The position numbers and the translations under genes are program-made. The notes beneath the pieces were generated by a model. The model saw nothing but the letters and a program-made list of their open reading frames with translations, ran no database searches and was not told where the DNA came from. DNA of 64,000 nt from Acidisoma silvae (GTDB lineage: Bacteria > Pseudomonadota > Alphaproteobacteria > Acetobacterales > Acetobacteraceae), in the NCBI RefSeq assembly GCF_020618775.1, contig NZ_JAESVB010000001.1, positions 496,001-560,000 on the forward strand, given 5' to 3'. Positions 25,968 through 36,500 of the stretch are shown piece by piece; the stretch's first letter is position 1, and each line of letters opens with the position of its first letter.

Positions 25968-27359
25968 TTAGTTGGGTTCACGCATGCCTTCGGTAAAGGC
26001 GGGCAGGACGCGCTTCAACATATAGCCCGTGACCGTGCGTTTGCCGATCTTGATGTCAGCGGCCAGCGGCATGCCGGGGGAGAGCTGGAAACCCGGCGGG
26101 ACGTTATGCAGCTCGTTCTGCAGGATACGGATGCGGGCCCGGTAGAAAAGACCCTGCGGCGCCGTGCCCGCGACATCGCTGACGGACCCGGCCTGGACCT
26201 GCTGCGGATCGAAGCTGTCGGAACTGACATATTCGACCACGCCTTTGAGCGCGCCATATTGCATATAGGGCAGGCTGGTCAGCTTCAGATCGACCTTATC
26301 GCCGGCATTCACGTAACCGGTGTCCTGGCCGCTGAGATCGACATCGGCTTCAAGCGGCGTGTTCAGCGGTGTCAGGTTGATGAACTGCTGCCCGGCCTGC
26401 AGGACCGAGCCGACCGAAGCCTGACCCAAATTCAGCACGATGGAATCCGTGGGCGCCTTGATCATCACCAGCTGATGCATGCGCAGATCCTTGGTCAGGC
26501 TCTGCTGGGCCGGCGCCAGGTAGTTCCGGGCCTGCTGCATCTGCTGGGACAGATTGGAATACCACTGCTGGATATAGGTATCGCGCTGCGCCTGAATGGA
26601 GGCGATATCGCCAACCGCCTTATTGGCGCTGGCCTGCGCATCGGCCAGCTGGCCGGCCATGCTGAGGCGGTTATCGGCGGCGGAAAGAGAATCGAGTCGG
26701 CTGCCGACCTGCATCTTTTGCAGCTGCTTGCGCATCGCTTCGACACTATTGGCCAGTTCAAGCCGCTGGGCATATTGCCGCATATCGGATTCAGCCTGTG
26801 CCAGCTGGGCCTTCAGGCTTTCGATCTGCTGGTCGAAATTCGCAACGCCGGCCGTGTACTGCGCCTGCAACTGGTTATAGGTCTCCAGCTGCAAAGCCGT
26901 ATTGGAATTGGCGGTGCTCGGCACATAGGGCTTGTCGGCCAGCTGGGCCTCGATCCGGGCGATCTGCGCGGAATAGCTGTCAACCTGCTCCTGATCGGCC
27001 TTGAGATTGGCCGAGGCAAAGGTCGGGTCCAGTTCGGCCAGAAGGTCGCCCTGCTTCACGCGCTGCCCCGGCTGCACATAGATCGCGCGGACGATGGAGG
27101 TATCCAGCGGCTGAATCAGCGTCGTCGGCTGCGTCGAGACGAGCTTGCCCTGGCCGGTCACGACCTTGTCGATCTTGATCACAGATGCCGCGACGATGCT
27201 GGCAACCACGGCCACGCCAATCCAGATCGGCACGCTGCGTGCCGATCTCGGAACAGGGGTCGCGATCAGCGCGCTGGTCGGAGACTGGAATTCCAGAACC
27301 GCCAGCGCGTCACCCTGCGGATCAGTCGCCTTGCGCGAGGACAGGAGTTGGCGAGCCAT
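25968..27359 (-). CDS. HlyD-family type I secretion periplasmic adaptor
   Basis: This 463-residue membrane-fusion protein has a cytoplasmic N-terminus, one transmembrane helix at about 45-63 (IWIGVAVVASIVAASVIKI), a split lipoyl/barrel-sandwich domain beginning VTGQGKLVSTQPTTLIQP, and a long Gln-rich coiled coil at about 115-310. The C-terminus matches the HlyD family (FYRARIRILQNE, PGMPLAADIKIGKRTVTGYML). It overlaps the exporter gene by 38 bases, so the two are co-translated. It should bridge the ABC exporter to a TolC-like channel, which is not encoded here. Confidence 0.93.
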   Translation of the reverse strand: MARQLLSSRKATDPQGDALAVLEFQSPTSALIATPVPRSARSVPIWIGVAVVASIVAASVIKIDKVVTGQGKLVSTQPTTLIQPLDTSIVRAIYVQPGQRVKQGDLLAELDPTFASANLKADQEQVDSYSAQIARIEAQLADKPYVPSTANSNTALQLETYNQLQAQYTAGVANFDQQIESLKAQLAQAESDMRQYAQRLELANSVEAMRKQLQKMQVGSRLDSLSAADNRLSMAGQLADAQASANKAVGDIASIQAQRDTYIQQWYSNLSQQMQQARNYLAPAQQSLTKDLRMHQLVMIKAPTDSIVLNLGQASVGSVLQAGQQFINLTPLNTPLEADVDLSGQDTGYVNAGDKVDLKLTSLPYMQYGALKGVVEYVSSDSFDPQQVQAGSVSDVAGTAPQGLFYRARIRILQNELHNVPPGFQLSPGMPLAADIKIGKRTVTGYMLKRVLPAFTEGMREPN

Positions 27360-29583
27360 GGCGCGTATTTCCCTGGTTATCGGTCATGTGACGGTTCTGC
27401 TGCAACCAAAGCATACGATAGACGGAGCAGCGTTCGACGAGTTCAGGATGGGTGCCGACATCCAGCACCTTGCCCTGATCCATGACGATGATGGCAGTAC
27501 AATCGACGAGTGAGGCGAGGCGGTGAGAGACGATGACCATCGTCCGGCCCGCACCGATCCGCTTGAGGTTGGCGTTGACCAGCGCTTCGCTCTCGGGGTC
27601 GAGCGCGGAGGTCGCCTCGTCAAGAATCATGAGGCGCGGGTCGACGATCAGGGCGCGGGCAATGGCAAGGCGCTGCCGCTGGCCGCCCGAAAGGTTCGGC
27701 GAGCCTTCCTGAATGAAGGTGTCATAGCCATGCGGCATGCGCTCGATGAATTCCTCGGCGCCGGCCAGGCGGGCCGCACGCACCACGTCTTCCATCGTCA
27801 GGCCGGCACGGCCGCTGATGATATTGTCGCGGATGCTGCCACGGAACAGGAAGTTCTCCTGTAGCACGACACCGAAATTACGGCGCAGATGGCGCAGATT
27901 GATGGAGCGCAGCTCGACGCCGTCGATCTTCACGAAACCCGTATAGTCGCGGCTGATACCCTGTAGCAGTCGGGTAATGGTGGACTTGCCGGAGCCGCTG
28001 CGGCCGACCAGGCCCAGCATGGTGCCGGGCGGCACGGAGAAGTTGACTTCGTTCAGGGCCGGGCGCTGCGAGCCCTGATAGGTGAAGGCAACGCTGTCGA
28101 ATTCGATGGCGCCGGCGAAGGCCGGGCGCAGGCCGCGGTCAATGCCACGGATTTCCGGCGGATTGTTCAGAACCGCCTGGGCTTCGCCCATGGTGGCGCG
28201 CACATCCTCGAAATCCTGCATGAGCTTGGTGAAGCCGATCAGCGGACCGGCAACACGCATGGAAATCATCGTGAAGGCCATCAGCGAGCCGATTTCGGCG
28301 GCGTTCTTGGAGATCACGGCCAGATAGGCGCCCAGCAGCATGACGCCGAACTGGCAATAACGCTGCATCGGCAGGGTCAGCGTCGCAGGCCAAAGGGCCA
28401 GTCGGCCAGCCTGCAGACGGACATCGCCGGCCTGGGCCACGAATTCGTCCCACTGGCTGTAGCGGGCGGATTCGAGGGCCAGGGACTTCACGGTCTTGAT
28501 GCCGTGCAGGGTTTCGACCAGCACCGAGAATTTGCGGGATTCCGCCGCCGACAGCCGGCCCGTCAGCACGCGGATCGGCCGCAGGAAGCAGGCGATGACC
28601 AGCATGATGAGGCCGGCGGCCGCGACGATCGTCCATGCCAAAGTCGCCTGCATGAAGAACATCAGCGGCAGCAGGATCAGCAGCATCGACGCGTCGATGA
28701 AGGTGCTGAGCAGGCGGCCGGTGATGAATTCACGGATCTGATAGACCTTGCCGATGGCCTGGCCGATGACGCCGGACTGCGTGCGCTCGAAATAGTCGAG
28801 CGGCAGCGACAGCAGGCGCTTAAAGACGAAAAGCTGAATCTTGGCGTCGATGCGGGTGGAGGCGACCTGCAGCAGATTGCCGCGGGCATGTTCCAGAATG
28901 GCATCCAGCACCGTCGTCACGACCAGAACGATGGTGATCAGCAGCAGCGTGCTCATGCTGCCGTATTCTATGACGCGCTGGACCGCCGAGTAGACGATCA
29001 GGATAGGAACGATGGTCAGGAAGGTGATGATCAGGGAAGCGAAGCCCACCGTGCGCAGAATGCTGCGCTCCTGCATCACCAGCTTGGTCAGAAAGCCGAA
29101 GCTCAGCGGGGTGTCCTGTTCTTCCTCGTTGCGCTGCGGGCGCATCATGACGACTTCGCCTTCCCAGACCTGGGACAGGCGCAGTTCATCCACCGGAACG
29201 GCGACACCGGCGCCGGAAACCGTCGGTTCCTTGACGAAAACTACGTTGCGGGACGCATCCGCCTCGACCATGAGGACGGCGCCGCCGTCCTTCATCAGCA
29301 GCATGACCGGGCCGGAGGATTCCAGGCGCAGAAGCTGCTGCCATTTCAATCGCACGGCCTTGGCCCACATGCCCTGCTCGCGCACCCATTCCACCAGCAC
29401 CGCCGGTGACGGCACCGGGGTCGCCGGATCCAGCCGGAAGGTCGTCGGGTCGAGGTCGATGCCGTGATACCGCGCGATCGCGAGCGCACCCACAAGCCAG
29501 GTATGAAGTCCCGGCTCCCGGCTCAGCGAGGCCTCGTTAATGCGGCCCGATCCCTCAGGCGCGTGCGGATCTGCAGCATCCAT
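27322..29583 (-). CDS. HlyB-type type I secretion ABC exporter (peptidase-like domain without catalytic Cys)
   Basis: This 753-residue half-transporter has an N-terminal C39-peptidase-like domain (about 15-140). There the usual catalytic Cys is absent (LHTWLVGALAIARYHG), as in HlyB, so leader cleavage is not expected. A six-helix membrane domain follows, then an ATPase domain with Walker A GRSGSGKST, signature LSGGQ at about 631 and Walker B LMILDEATSALD. ATG 29583 with AAGGG eight bases upstream is preferred over GTG 29592. It is the first gene of the run and exports an unfolded client together with HlyD. Confidence 0.93.
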   Translation of the reverse strand: MDAADPHAPEGSGRINEASLSREPGLHTWLVGALAIARYHGIDLDPTTFRLDPATPVPSPAVLVEWVREQGMWAKAVRLKWQQLLRLESSGPVMLLMKDGGAVLMVEADASRNVVFVKEPTVSGAGVAVPVDELRLSQVWEGEVVMMRPQRNEEEQDTPLSFGFLTKLVMQERSILRTVGFASLIITFLTIVPILIVYSAVQRVIEYGSMSTLLLITIVLVVTTVLDAILEHARGNLLQVASTRIDAKIQLFVFKRLLSLPLDYFERTQSGVIGQAIGKVYQIREFITGRLLSTFIDASMLLILLPLMFFMQATLAWTIVAAAGLIMLVIACFLRPIRVLTGRLSAAESRKFSVLVETLHGIKTVKSLALESARYSQWDEFVAQAGDVRLQAGRLALWPATLTLPMQRYCQFGVMLLGAYLAVISKNAAEIGSLMAFTMISMRVAGPLIGFTKLMQDFEDVRATMGEAQAVLNNPPEIRGIDRGLRPAFAGAIEFDSVAFTYQGSQRPALNEVNFSVPPGTMLGLVGRSGSGKSTITRLLQGISRDYTGFVKIDGVELRSINLRHLRRNFGVVLQENFLFRGSIRDNIISGRAGLTMEDVVRAARLAGAEEFIERMPHGYDTFIQEGSPNLSGGQRQRLAIARALIVDPRLMILDEATSALDPESEALVNANLKRIGAGRTMVIVSHRLASLVDCTAIIVMDQGKVLDVGTHPELVERCSVYRMLWLQQNRHMTDNQGNTRHGSPTPVLAQGD

Positions 29584-29845
29584 ATTTCTCACCCTTCAAC
29601 AGGACGGCGTTCCTTTCGGGGCCGCACCAAAGCTCGATCCGAGTAGATGGCAACCAAGCCAGCCGATCACGGCTCAGGCGCGGCATAGGCCATGGCAACG
29701 GCCTCAATACGAGCCCATCCCCTATACCTATTTCTTGTTACGCCCGATACAAATAAGTGCACAAATGGAGCGAAAGGCTAAAAGCCGGTGACGGTTTCAT
29801 ATCGCGGTCATACAAAGACTTAGCTTTAATATTGCGTAAAGTTAA
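29584..29845. other. AT-richer intergenic region upstream of the type I secretion run
   Basis: These 262 bases are noticeably AT-richer than their surroundings, especially 29720-29845, and must contain the promoter driving the exporter operon leftward. I see no clear -35/-10 pair, palindrome or RNA gene. Confidence 0.4.
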
Positions 29846-31108
29846 CTAGTTCGTGACTCGGCTTTGAGACGCCAATGCTGCGGCGAGAACCCGGGTTCCG
29901 GCGGCGAGTTGTGCGGCGGACGTGAATTCCGCCGGATTGTGACTGATGCCGGCGCGACTGGGGACGAAGATCATCGCGCTCGGCACGGCCCCGGCTACAA
30001 GCTGGGCATCATGGAAAGCACCCGACGGCATCAGGCTCCAGCTTTGGCCCAAGGTCTCGGCCGCTTCCCGCACCGCCGTCACCAGGTCAGCGTCGAAGTC
30101 GAGCGGGGCGGCGGAAAACCGTTCTTCGATCGTCGCGACGCAAGGCAGGGCAGCCTCTGCCACTGTGGCCGCGACCGCATCGCCGATCGCCGCCAGCACG
30201 ACCGCATCAGGATGGCGCAGGTCGATGGTAAACCGCACCATTCCGGCGACGCTGTTGGATGAACCGGGTTCCACCGTCAGGCTGCCCACGGTGAAGCGCA
30301 GCACGTCGGTCGGGTCCGCGGTCAGCGTATTGAGCGCCGCGATCGCCCGCATCGTGGCCTGCATCGCGTCGCGGCGGAGGGAGACTGGCGTGGTCCCGGC
30401 ATGGGCCGAGGCCCCGGTGATCGTCACCGTCAACCAGCGGCTGCCCTGAATGCCGGTGACGACGCCGATATCAAGCGCTTCGGTTTCCAGCTTCGGTCCC
30501 TGCTCGATATGGGCCTCTATATAGGCATGCGCTTGCCCGCCCAGCGGCCGGCGCGGCAGATCGGCCTCCGCCGCCAATTGCTCGGCCAGCGCATCGGCGA
30601 AGCGGATGCCCTCGGCATCGCGCGTCTCGGCGAAGGCCGCCAGCGGCTTGGTGCCGGCCCAGGCCATGCTGCCCATGCAGCCGGGCGCGAAACGGCTGCC
30701 TTCCTCATTGGTCCAGGCGACCACTTCCAGCGGCCGGTCGAGCGTGAGGCCGCTGTCCTTCAAGGCGCAGAGGATTTCCAGCCCGGCCATGACGCCATAG
30801 ATGCCGTCGAACCTGCCGCCGGCCGGCTGGCTGTCCATATGGCTGCCGGTGAGGAGGGGCGTGGCACCGGGTATCCGCCCTTCGACCCGGAACCAGAGAT
30901 TGGCCGCATCGTCGACGGAGACTGTGGCCCCGGCCTCCTCGGCCCAGGCGATCATCAGCCGCCGCGCCTGCCGGTCCAGGGCCGTCAGGGCCTGCCGATT
31001 GACGCCGTCGCCCGGAATGGCGCCGATCCGGGCGAGTTCCATCAGCCGGTCCCATTGGCGCGTTTCGCTTACGGATTCCGCCAATCTCAAGCCTTGATCC
31101 ACCGGCAT
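29846..31108 (-). CDS. M20-family Zn-dependent hydrolase (N-carbamoyl-amino-acid / allantoate amidohydrolase type)
   Basis: This 420-residue amidohydrolase of the hydantoinase/carbamoylase subgroup has metal ligands in [25 protein letters not shown] and HIEQGP. A dimerisation lid carries [10 protein letters not shown], and the C-terminal motif is [12 protein letters not shown]. Such enzymes hydrolyse N-carbamoyl-amino acids, ureidoglycine or allantoate; the exact substrate cannot be told. ATG 31108 directly abuts AAGGA, so GTG 31102 six bases further on may be the true start. No purine or pyrimidine catabolic genes lie beside it. Confidence 0.85.
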   Translation of the reverse strand: MPVDQGLRLAESVSETRQWDRLMELARIGAIPGDGVNRQALTALDRQARRLMIAWAEEAGATVSVDDAANLWFRVEGRIPGATPLLTGSHMDSQPAGGRFDGIYGVMAGLEILCALKDSGLTLDRPLEVVAWTNEEGSRFAPGCMGSMAWAGTKPLAAFAETRDAEGIRFADALAEQLAAEADLPRRPLGGQAHAYIEAHIEQGPKLETEALDIGVVTGIQGSRWLTVTITGASAHAGTTPVSLRRDAMQATMRAIAALNTLTADPTDVLRFTVGSLTVEPGSSNSVAGMVRFTIDLRHPDAVVLAAIGDAVAATVAEAALPCVATIEERFSAAPLDFDADLVTAVREAAETLGQSWSLMPSGAFHDAQLVAGAVPSAMIFVPSRAGISHNPAEFTSAAQLAAGTRVLAAALASQSRVTN

Positions 31109-31296
31109 TCCTTTTCTATCTAGTCTCAGGCATCTTAGCGGCCGGGCTGCCTTTCGCCAGTCGCATCACCGCGCGACTTGATATTCGGCTGGCGCTAGCG
31201 CAAAAGACGCGCACGAAACCACCGGCAATGGGCTGGGACGTGACTGAGCGCGCGGGGCCGCCCCTCTGCCGCGCTTTTCTTGCATGGAGACAAATC

Positions 31297-33393
31297 GTGA
31301 CCAGCACCTCGCCGCTTGGTTTGATCCGGAATATCGGTATCACCGCGCATATCGACGCCGGCAAGACGACGACGACCGAGCGTATCCTGTACTACACCGG
31401 CGTTTCGCATAAGATCGGCGAAGTCCACGACGGCAATACCACGACCGATTACATGGACCAGGAGCGTGAACGCGGCATCACCATCACCTCCGCCGCCGTT
31501 ACCTGCGAGTGGAAAGACCACCGCATCAATATCATCGACACGCCCGGCCATATCGATTTCAACATCGAAGTGAACCGTTCGCTGCGCGTGCTCGACGGCG
31601 CCATTTTCATCATCGAGGGTGTGGCGGGCGTTCAGCCGCAGTCCGAGACCAACTGGCGTCTGGCCGACCGCTACAATGTCCCGCGCATCATCTTCATCAA
31701 CAAGCTGGACCGCACGGGCGCTGACTTCTACCGCGCCTTCGACACCCTGAAGGAAAAGCTCGACATCATCGCGCTGCCGCTGCAGCTGCCGATCGGCATC
31801 GAGGAAAACTTCATCGGCGTCGTCGATCTGGTCGAGATGAAGGCGATCATCTGGGAAGGCGGCGAACTCGGCGCGAAGTTCCATGATGAAGAAATTCCGG
31901 CTGAGCTGGCCGACAAGGCCGCCGAATATCGCGAGCTGCTGCTGGATACCGCGCTCTCGGTCGATACGGTCGCCATGGAAGAGTATTTCGAGAAGGGCGA
32001 GGTTTCGGTCGAGACGCTGAAGCGCTGCATCAAGCTGGGCGCCATCTCCGGCGCCTTCCGCCCCGTCCTGTGCGGCACGGCCTTCAAGAACAAGGGCGTG
32101 CAGCCTTTGCTCGACGCCGTGCTCGACTATCTGCCGTCCCCGGTCGACGTTGAAGGCATCCGCGTTGCGGGTGAGGAAGACGAGGAAGATACCCCCGAGA
32201 ACGTTGCGAAGCGCCGCGTCATCCCGGTTGACCCGGCCGCGCCTTTCGCTGGCCTCGCCTTCAAGATTATCAACGACAAATACGGCACGCTGACCTTCGT
32301 CCGCGTCTATTCCGGCACGCTGAAGTCCTCGGACAGCGTGATGAACACGACCAAGGGCCATAAGGAACGTATCGGCCGCATGTTCCAGATGCACGCCGAC
32401 AAGCGCGTGGAAATCAAGGAAGTGCAGGCCGGTGATATCGCGGCCTTCGTCGGTCTCAAGGATACCGGCACGGGTGACACTTTGGCTGCGTCTGAAGACC
32501 CGGTCGTGCTCGAGCGTATGGCTTTCCCGGTTCCGGTTATCGACATCTCCGTCGAGCCGAAGACAAAGGAAGGCGTCGAAAAGATGACGATCGGCCTGCA
32601 GAAGCTGGCCGGCGAAGATCCGTCGCTGCGCCTGAAGACCGACCAGGAAACCGGCCAGACCATTCTGTCCGGCATGGGCGAGTTGCATCTGGAAATCATC
32701 ATCGACCGTCTTCGCCGCGAATATGGCGTGGACGCCAATATCGGTGCGCCGCAGGTGGCCTATCGTGAGACGATCTCGCGTGAGCATACCGAAACCTATA
32801 CCCACAAAAAGCAGTCGGGCGGTTCCGGTCAGTTCGCCGAAGTGAAGATCATCTTCACGCCGCAGGAACGTAACGAAGGCATCCTGTTCGAGAACAAGGT
32901 TGTCGGCGGCACCGTGCCCCGCGAATACATTCCGGCGGTCGAAAAGGGCATCAAGATGCAGGCCGATACCGGCGTGCTCGCGGGCTTCCAGACCGTCGAC
33001 TTCAAATACACGCTGGTCGACGGCAAGTACCATGACGTCGACTCCTCGGCGCTGGCCTTCGAAATCGCTGCCAAGGCCTGCTTCCGCGAAGGCATGAAGA
33101 AGGCCGGCCCGATCATCCTCGAACCCATCATGGACGTGGAAGTGACGACCCCGAATGACCATGTCGGTGACGTCGTGGGCGATCTTAACCGCCGTCGCGG
33201 CATGATCCAGAACCAGGAAAGCTCGGGTTCCACGGTCATCGTTCGTGCCCATGTGCCGCTGAAGGAAATGTTCGGCTATATTTCCCATCTGCGCAGCATG
33301 ACGAAGGGCCGTGCGTCCTTCACCATGCAGTTCCATCACTACGATCCGGTTCCGCGCAACGTTGCGGACGAGATCATGGCGAAAAGCGCGTAA
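31297..33393 (+). CDS. fusA: Elongation factor G (stand-alone copy)
   Basis: This 698-residue translational GTPase drives ribosome translocation. G1 [10 protein letters not shown]2 RGITITS, G3 DTPGHIDF and G4 NKLD are intact, and domains II-V are present to the C-terminal YDPVP. GTG 31297 with GGAGA seven bases upstream is the start. It is not flanked by rpsG, rpsL or tuf. Variants such as [13 protein letters not shown] and [11 protein letters not shown] differ from the usual str-operon sequence, so this may be a second EF-G (recycling or specialised) rather than the main one. A strong terminator follows. Confidence 0.9.
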   Translation: MTSTSPLGLIRNIGITAHIDAGKTTTTERILYYTGVSHKIGEVHDGNTTTDYMDQERERGITITSAAVTCEWKDHRINIIDTPGHIDFNIEVNRSLRVLDGAIFIIEGVAGVQPQSETNWRLADRYNVPRIIFINKLDRTGADFYRAFDTLKEKLDIIALPLQLPIGIEENFIGVVDLVEMKAIIWEGGELGAKFHDEEIPAELADKAAEYRELLLDTALSVDTVAMEEYFEKGEVSVETLKRCIKLGAISGAFRPVLCGTAFKNKGVQPLLDAVLDYLPSPVDVEGIRVAGEEDEEDTPENVAKRRVIPVDPAAPFAGLAFKIINDKYGTLTFVRVYSGTLKSSDSVMNTTKGHKERIGRMFQMHADKRVEIKEVQAGDIAAFVGLKDTGTGDTLAASEDPVVLERMAFPVPVIDISVEPKTKEGVEKMTIGLQKLAGEDPSLRLKTDQETGQTILSGMGELHLEIIIDRLRREYGVDANIGAPQVAYRETISREHTETYTHKKQSGGSGQFAEVKIIFTPQERNEGILFENKVVGGTVPREYIPAVEKGIKMQADTGVLAGFQTVDFKYTLVDGKYHDVDSSALAFEIAAKACFREGMKKAGPIILEPIMDVEVTTPNDHVGDVVGDLNRRRGMIQNQESSGSTVIVRAHVPLKEMFGYISHLRSMTKGRASFTMQFHHYDPVPRNVADEIMAKSA

Positions 33394-33416
33394 GCGCTTT
33401 TCCCTTTCGGGACGAC

Positions 33417-33451
33417 AAAAACCGGCGGAGGGCAACCTCCGCCGGTTTTTT
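33417..33451 (+). terminator. Rho-independent terminator after EF-G gene
   Basis: An 11-bp perfect stem (ACCGGCGGAGG / CCTCCGCCGGT) with loop GCAA is flanked by A-run and T-run, a textbook intrinsic terminator 24 bases after the stop. The 5' A-run means it could also work in reverse. Confidence 0.92.
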
Positions 33452-33499
33452 ATTGCGTCAATGACCTGTCACTTGTGGGTGTAATTATTTCTGGGTACT

Positions 33500-33517
33500 A
33501 ATAACGAAATCGTTATT
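33500..33517. promoter_or_regulatory. 18-bp palindrome upstream of the AIDA/Hint protein gene
   Basis: AATAACGA-AA-TCGTTATT is a perfect 8+8 palindrome ending 19 bases before the ATG at 33537, in AT-rich DNA. It has the size and symmetry of a dimeric regulator's operator. No adjacent regulator gene explains it. Confidence 0.5.
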
Positions 33518-33536
33518 GATTTCGAGAGGGTCGGGG

Positions 33537-36500
33537 ATGTCTGTTTCAGTCGGCGACGGTTCCGCTGTTGTTGTCCCTGTCTACTTCAACCCCGTAACGA
33601 TGGGCCCGCAGCTCGAAATCTACGTCTCCCTCAACGGGGGACTCGTTGAACCCTATAGTTTCGATACGGGCGCGCCGGAATTTTTCCCGACCTATGGCGC
33701 GTGGTGGCCGGGCACATCCGAAGTCAGCGTCTCCGGCAGCGGCAATTTCACCTTCGCCCAGGAGCCGACCTATTATTACCAGTCCACATCCGCCTCGGTA
33801 ACGGTGACGAATGCGGCGGGCACGCCTGCTTTCACGGTGACCGGGGCGACTGTGGCGCAGGTCACCAATATCACCGTCTACGGCAACGGACCGTCCGTCG
33901 AGACCAGTTTCGATAACTGGGCCAGAGCCGCGCAGGGGGCTTTCCCGCTTACCAATGACACCTACGGCGATTTCGGCGCCGGGCTTTACGGCGATTCGGA
34001 ACTTGGAACGATTCTGTCCCAGGTCTCGCTGTCCTCCGATCTAGAAGCCGGCTTCATCGTCGAAGCGCCGAGCGCCATCATCACGACAAGCACCACGACA
34101 TCCGGGACCGCTTCCACCGTTTCCGCCGTTTCACCCGGCATCGTCACCATCGGCCTGACGGCGGCCACTATCGCGGCCTGGAAAAGCGACCCCGACACCC
34201 TCATCCTCTCGATGCCGCCGAAGGGCGGTGCTTTGCCCAGTCCGGACGGCACAACCGCCTGGGCTAGTTTTAACAAGGCCCAGGCGGCCGATACGGTTGT
34301 TACGCTGACAAGCGGCGGCCAGTCGGTGTCCTTCGACATGGGTATGGTCATCGATACTGACGGTGGATCGAGCAATAACATCTACGATACGGGCGATATC
34401 AACCTGCCATCCTGGGCGAGCGGCAAGCTGGAAGATATCGCCTATCTTCTGTCCGAGCCGGGTGTTTCCGGCGGTAGCAGTTCAACCGTTCTGTCCTATA
34501 CGGCCTCGGGTTCCGTGGCGCTGCCCGCCGGCGGCCATACCAGTGGGCTCTCAACGCCGGAAAGCTATGGCGACCGCGATAATCCCGGCTACAATCTCTA
34601 TCTCAGCTACACCGTGATGTTCGACGTCGCGGATGACGAGGTTCTGCTCAAGCCCATCACCTACAGCACCATTTCCTCCGGCACCGTCGTCAGCGGCGGC
34701 AGTCTGGTCGACAGCGATCGCCTTACGGTATCGGCGGGCGGCACGGCGATCGATTTCACGGTCGGCGACGTTGCTTTGGCAACCGTCGAGGGCCTGGCCA
34801 GCGGCCTCGTGCTGTCCGGTGGCTATGCCGATGTCTTTTCCGGCGGAACGGCCGTCGGCACTGTTGTGACAGGCGGCGGCACGCAGATGCTGTCCGCAGG
34901 CGGCAGCGTTGTCAGCACGACGGTATCGGCGGCAGGCGCCGATGCCGTCAGCAGCGGTGGCACCGCGATGGATACGCTGGTACTCAGCGGCGGTTCCGAA
35001 ATCGTCTATCATGACGGCGAAAGCCTGTCGGCTGTCGTCAGTGCGCAGGGTTTCCTCGCGGTTTCAGCGGGCGGCACGGCGCTCGCGACAACGCTGGACA
35101 GCGGCGCTTTCGCGGTCGTCTCCGCAGGCGGCGTCGCCAGCGGTATCACGGTCGGCAGCGGTGCCGATTTGGTCGTATTGCCGGGCGCGACCGTCAGCGC
35201 GACGGTCGCTGACGGGGGCAATCTGGTTTCGACCGGTATCGTTCTTTATGACTCATCAAATCATAGCGCCGATCTCTATGGGTCTGCCACCTCCGGCCTG
35301 GTCATAGGCACGGAGCAAACCGTTTATGTGCTGTCCGGCAGTGTGTCGGAGGCGATGACCGTCAGCGGTGGCAGCGCCATCACCTATGGCATCGTCAGCG
35401 GCAGCGTTATCAGCGCGAATGGCACGGAATTGCTCTATGGCGAGAGCGTCGACACGGTGCTGGCGGCAGCGCGCGACACCGTGCTGTCCGGCGGCACGGC
35501 CATCAGCACCACCATAAATGCGGCTGCCGTCCAGACCGTGAAGGACGGTGGCACGGCCTTCGCTGATTACATCAATAGCGGCGGCTATCTGGTCGTCTCC
35601 TCGGGCGGCAGCAGCACAGACACGCTGGTCGATTCCGGCGGTGTTGAGGTCGTCGTCGCCGGAGGATCGGCCAGCGGCACAATCATCGGCTCTTCCGGCG
35701 TGCAACTCCTTTCATCAGGCGGCGAGAGCGAGGCTAGCTTCGTGGGCCGGGGGGGCGTCGAGGAGATATCGGCAGGCGCCTCGGCATCCGGCAGCGTGCT
35801 GCTGCCCGGCGGTGTGGCCTGGGTCAAATCCGGCGGCACGGAGACAGGCGCCACGGTCAATAGCGGTGCGCTGCAAGTCGTCTCGGCGCATGGCACGGCT
35901 ATCAGCACCACCGTCAACAGCGGCGGCTATGTTTTTGTCGATGCGGCCGGCAGTGCCTCGGGCGTGACGGTCGACAGTGGCGGCACGCTGATTCTGGCGC
36001 CCGGTGCGCAGACATCCGATATCATCCAGGACGGTGGCGAGGTCATCACCGGTGGCATCTTCCTGGAAACCATCAGCGGCGGACTGCAATCCTTTTCGAC
36101 CTTGGCCGCGAATGCGAGCGGCGTGACTGTCGGCTCGACCAGCATGCTGGTCGTCTTTTCCGGTGCCACCGCGACCGGAACGGAGCTGAGCGGCGGTCTG
36201 GCCTCCCTGACCGGAGAGGTCAGCGCCACGCAGATCGAGGCGGGTGGCACCGAGATCGTCAATGTCGGTGGAACCGCCCTGGCTGATGACGTCCTCAGCG
36301 GCGGTGTCCAGCTTATCCTTTCGGGCGGCACCGCGATGGATACGGTCGTGACGAGCGGCGGCGGTGAATTCATCGGCGTCAGCGGTTCGGCGATCGGGAC
36401 AGTTCTGCAATCCGGCTACGAAATCGTCAGCAGTGGCGGGCTGGATACCGGCGCGACCGTGCAAGCTGGTGGCCTTCAGGTGATCCTGGACGGTGGAACT

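Noticed and set aside
31195-33435. 746-codon frame antisense to EF-G
   Set aside because: Every EF-G motif is on the plus strand; the antisense translation has no recognisable domain and arises from codon bias.
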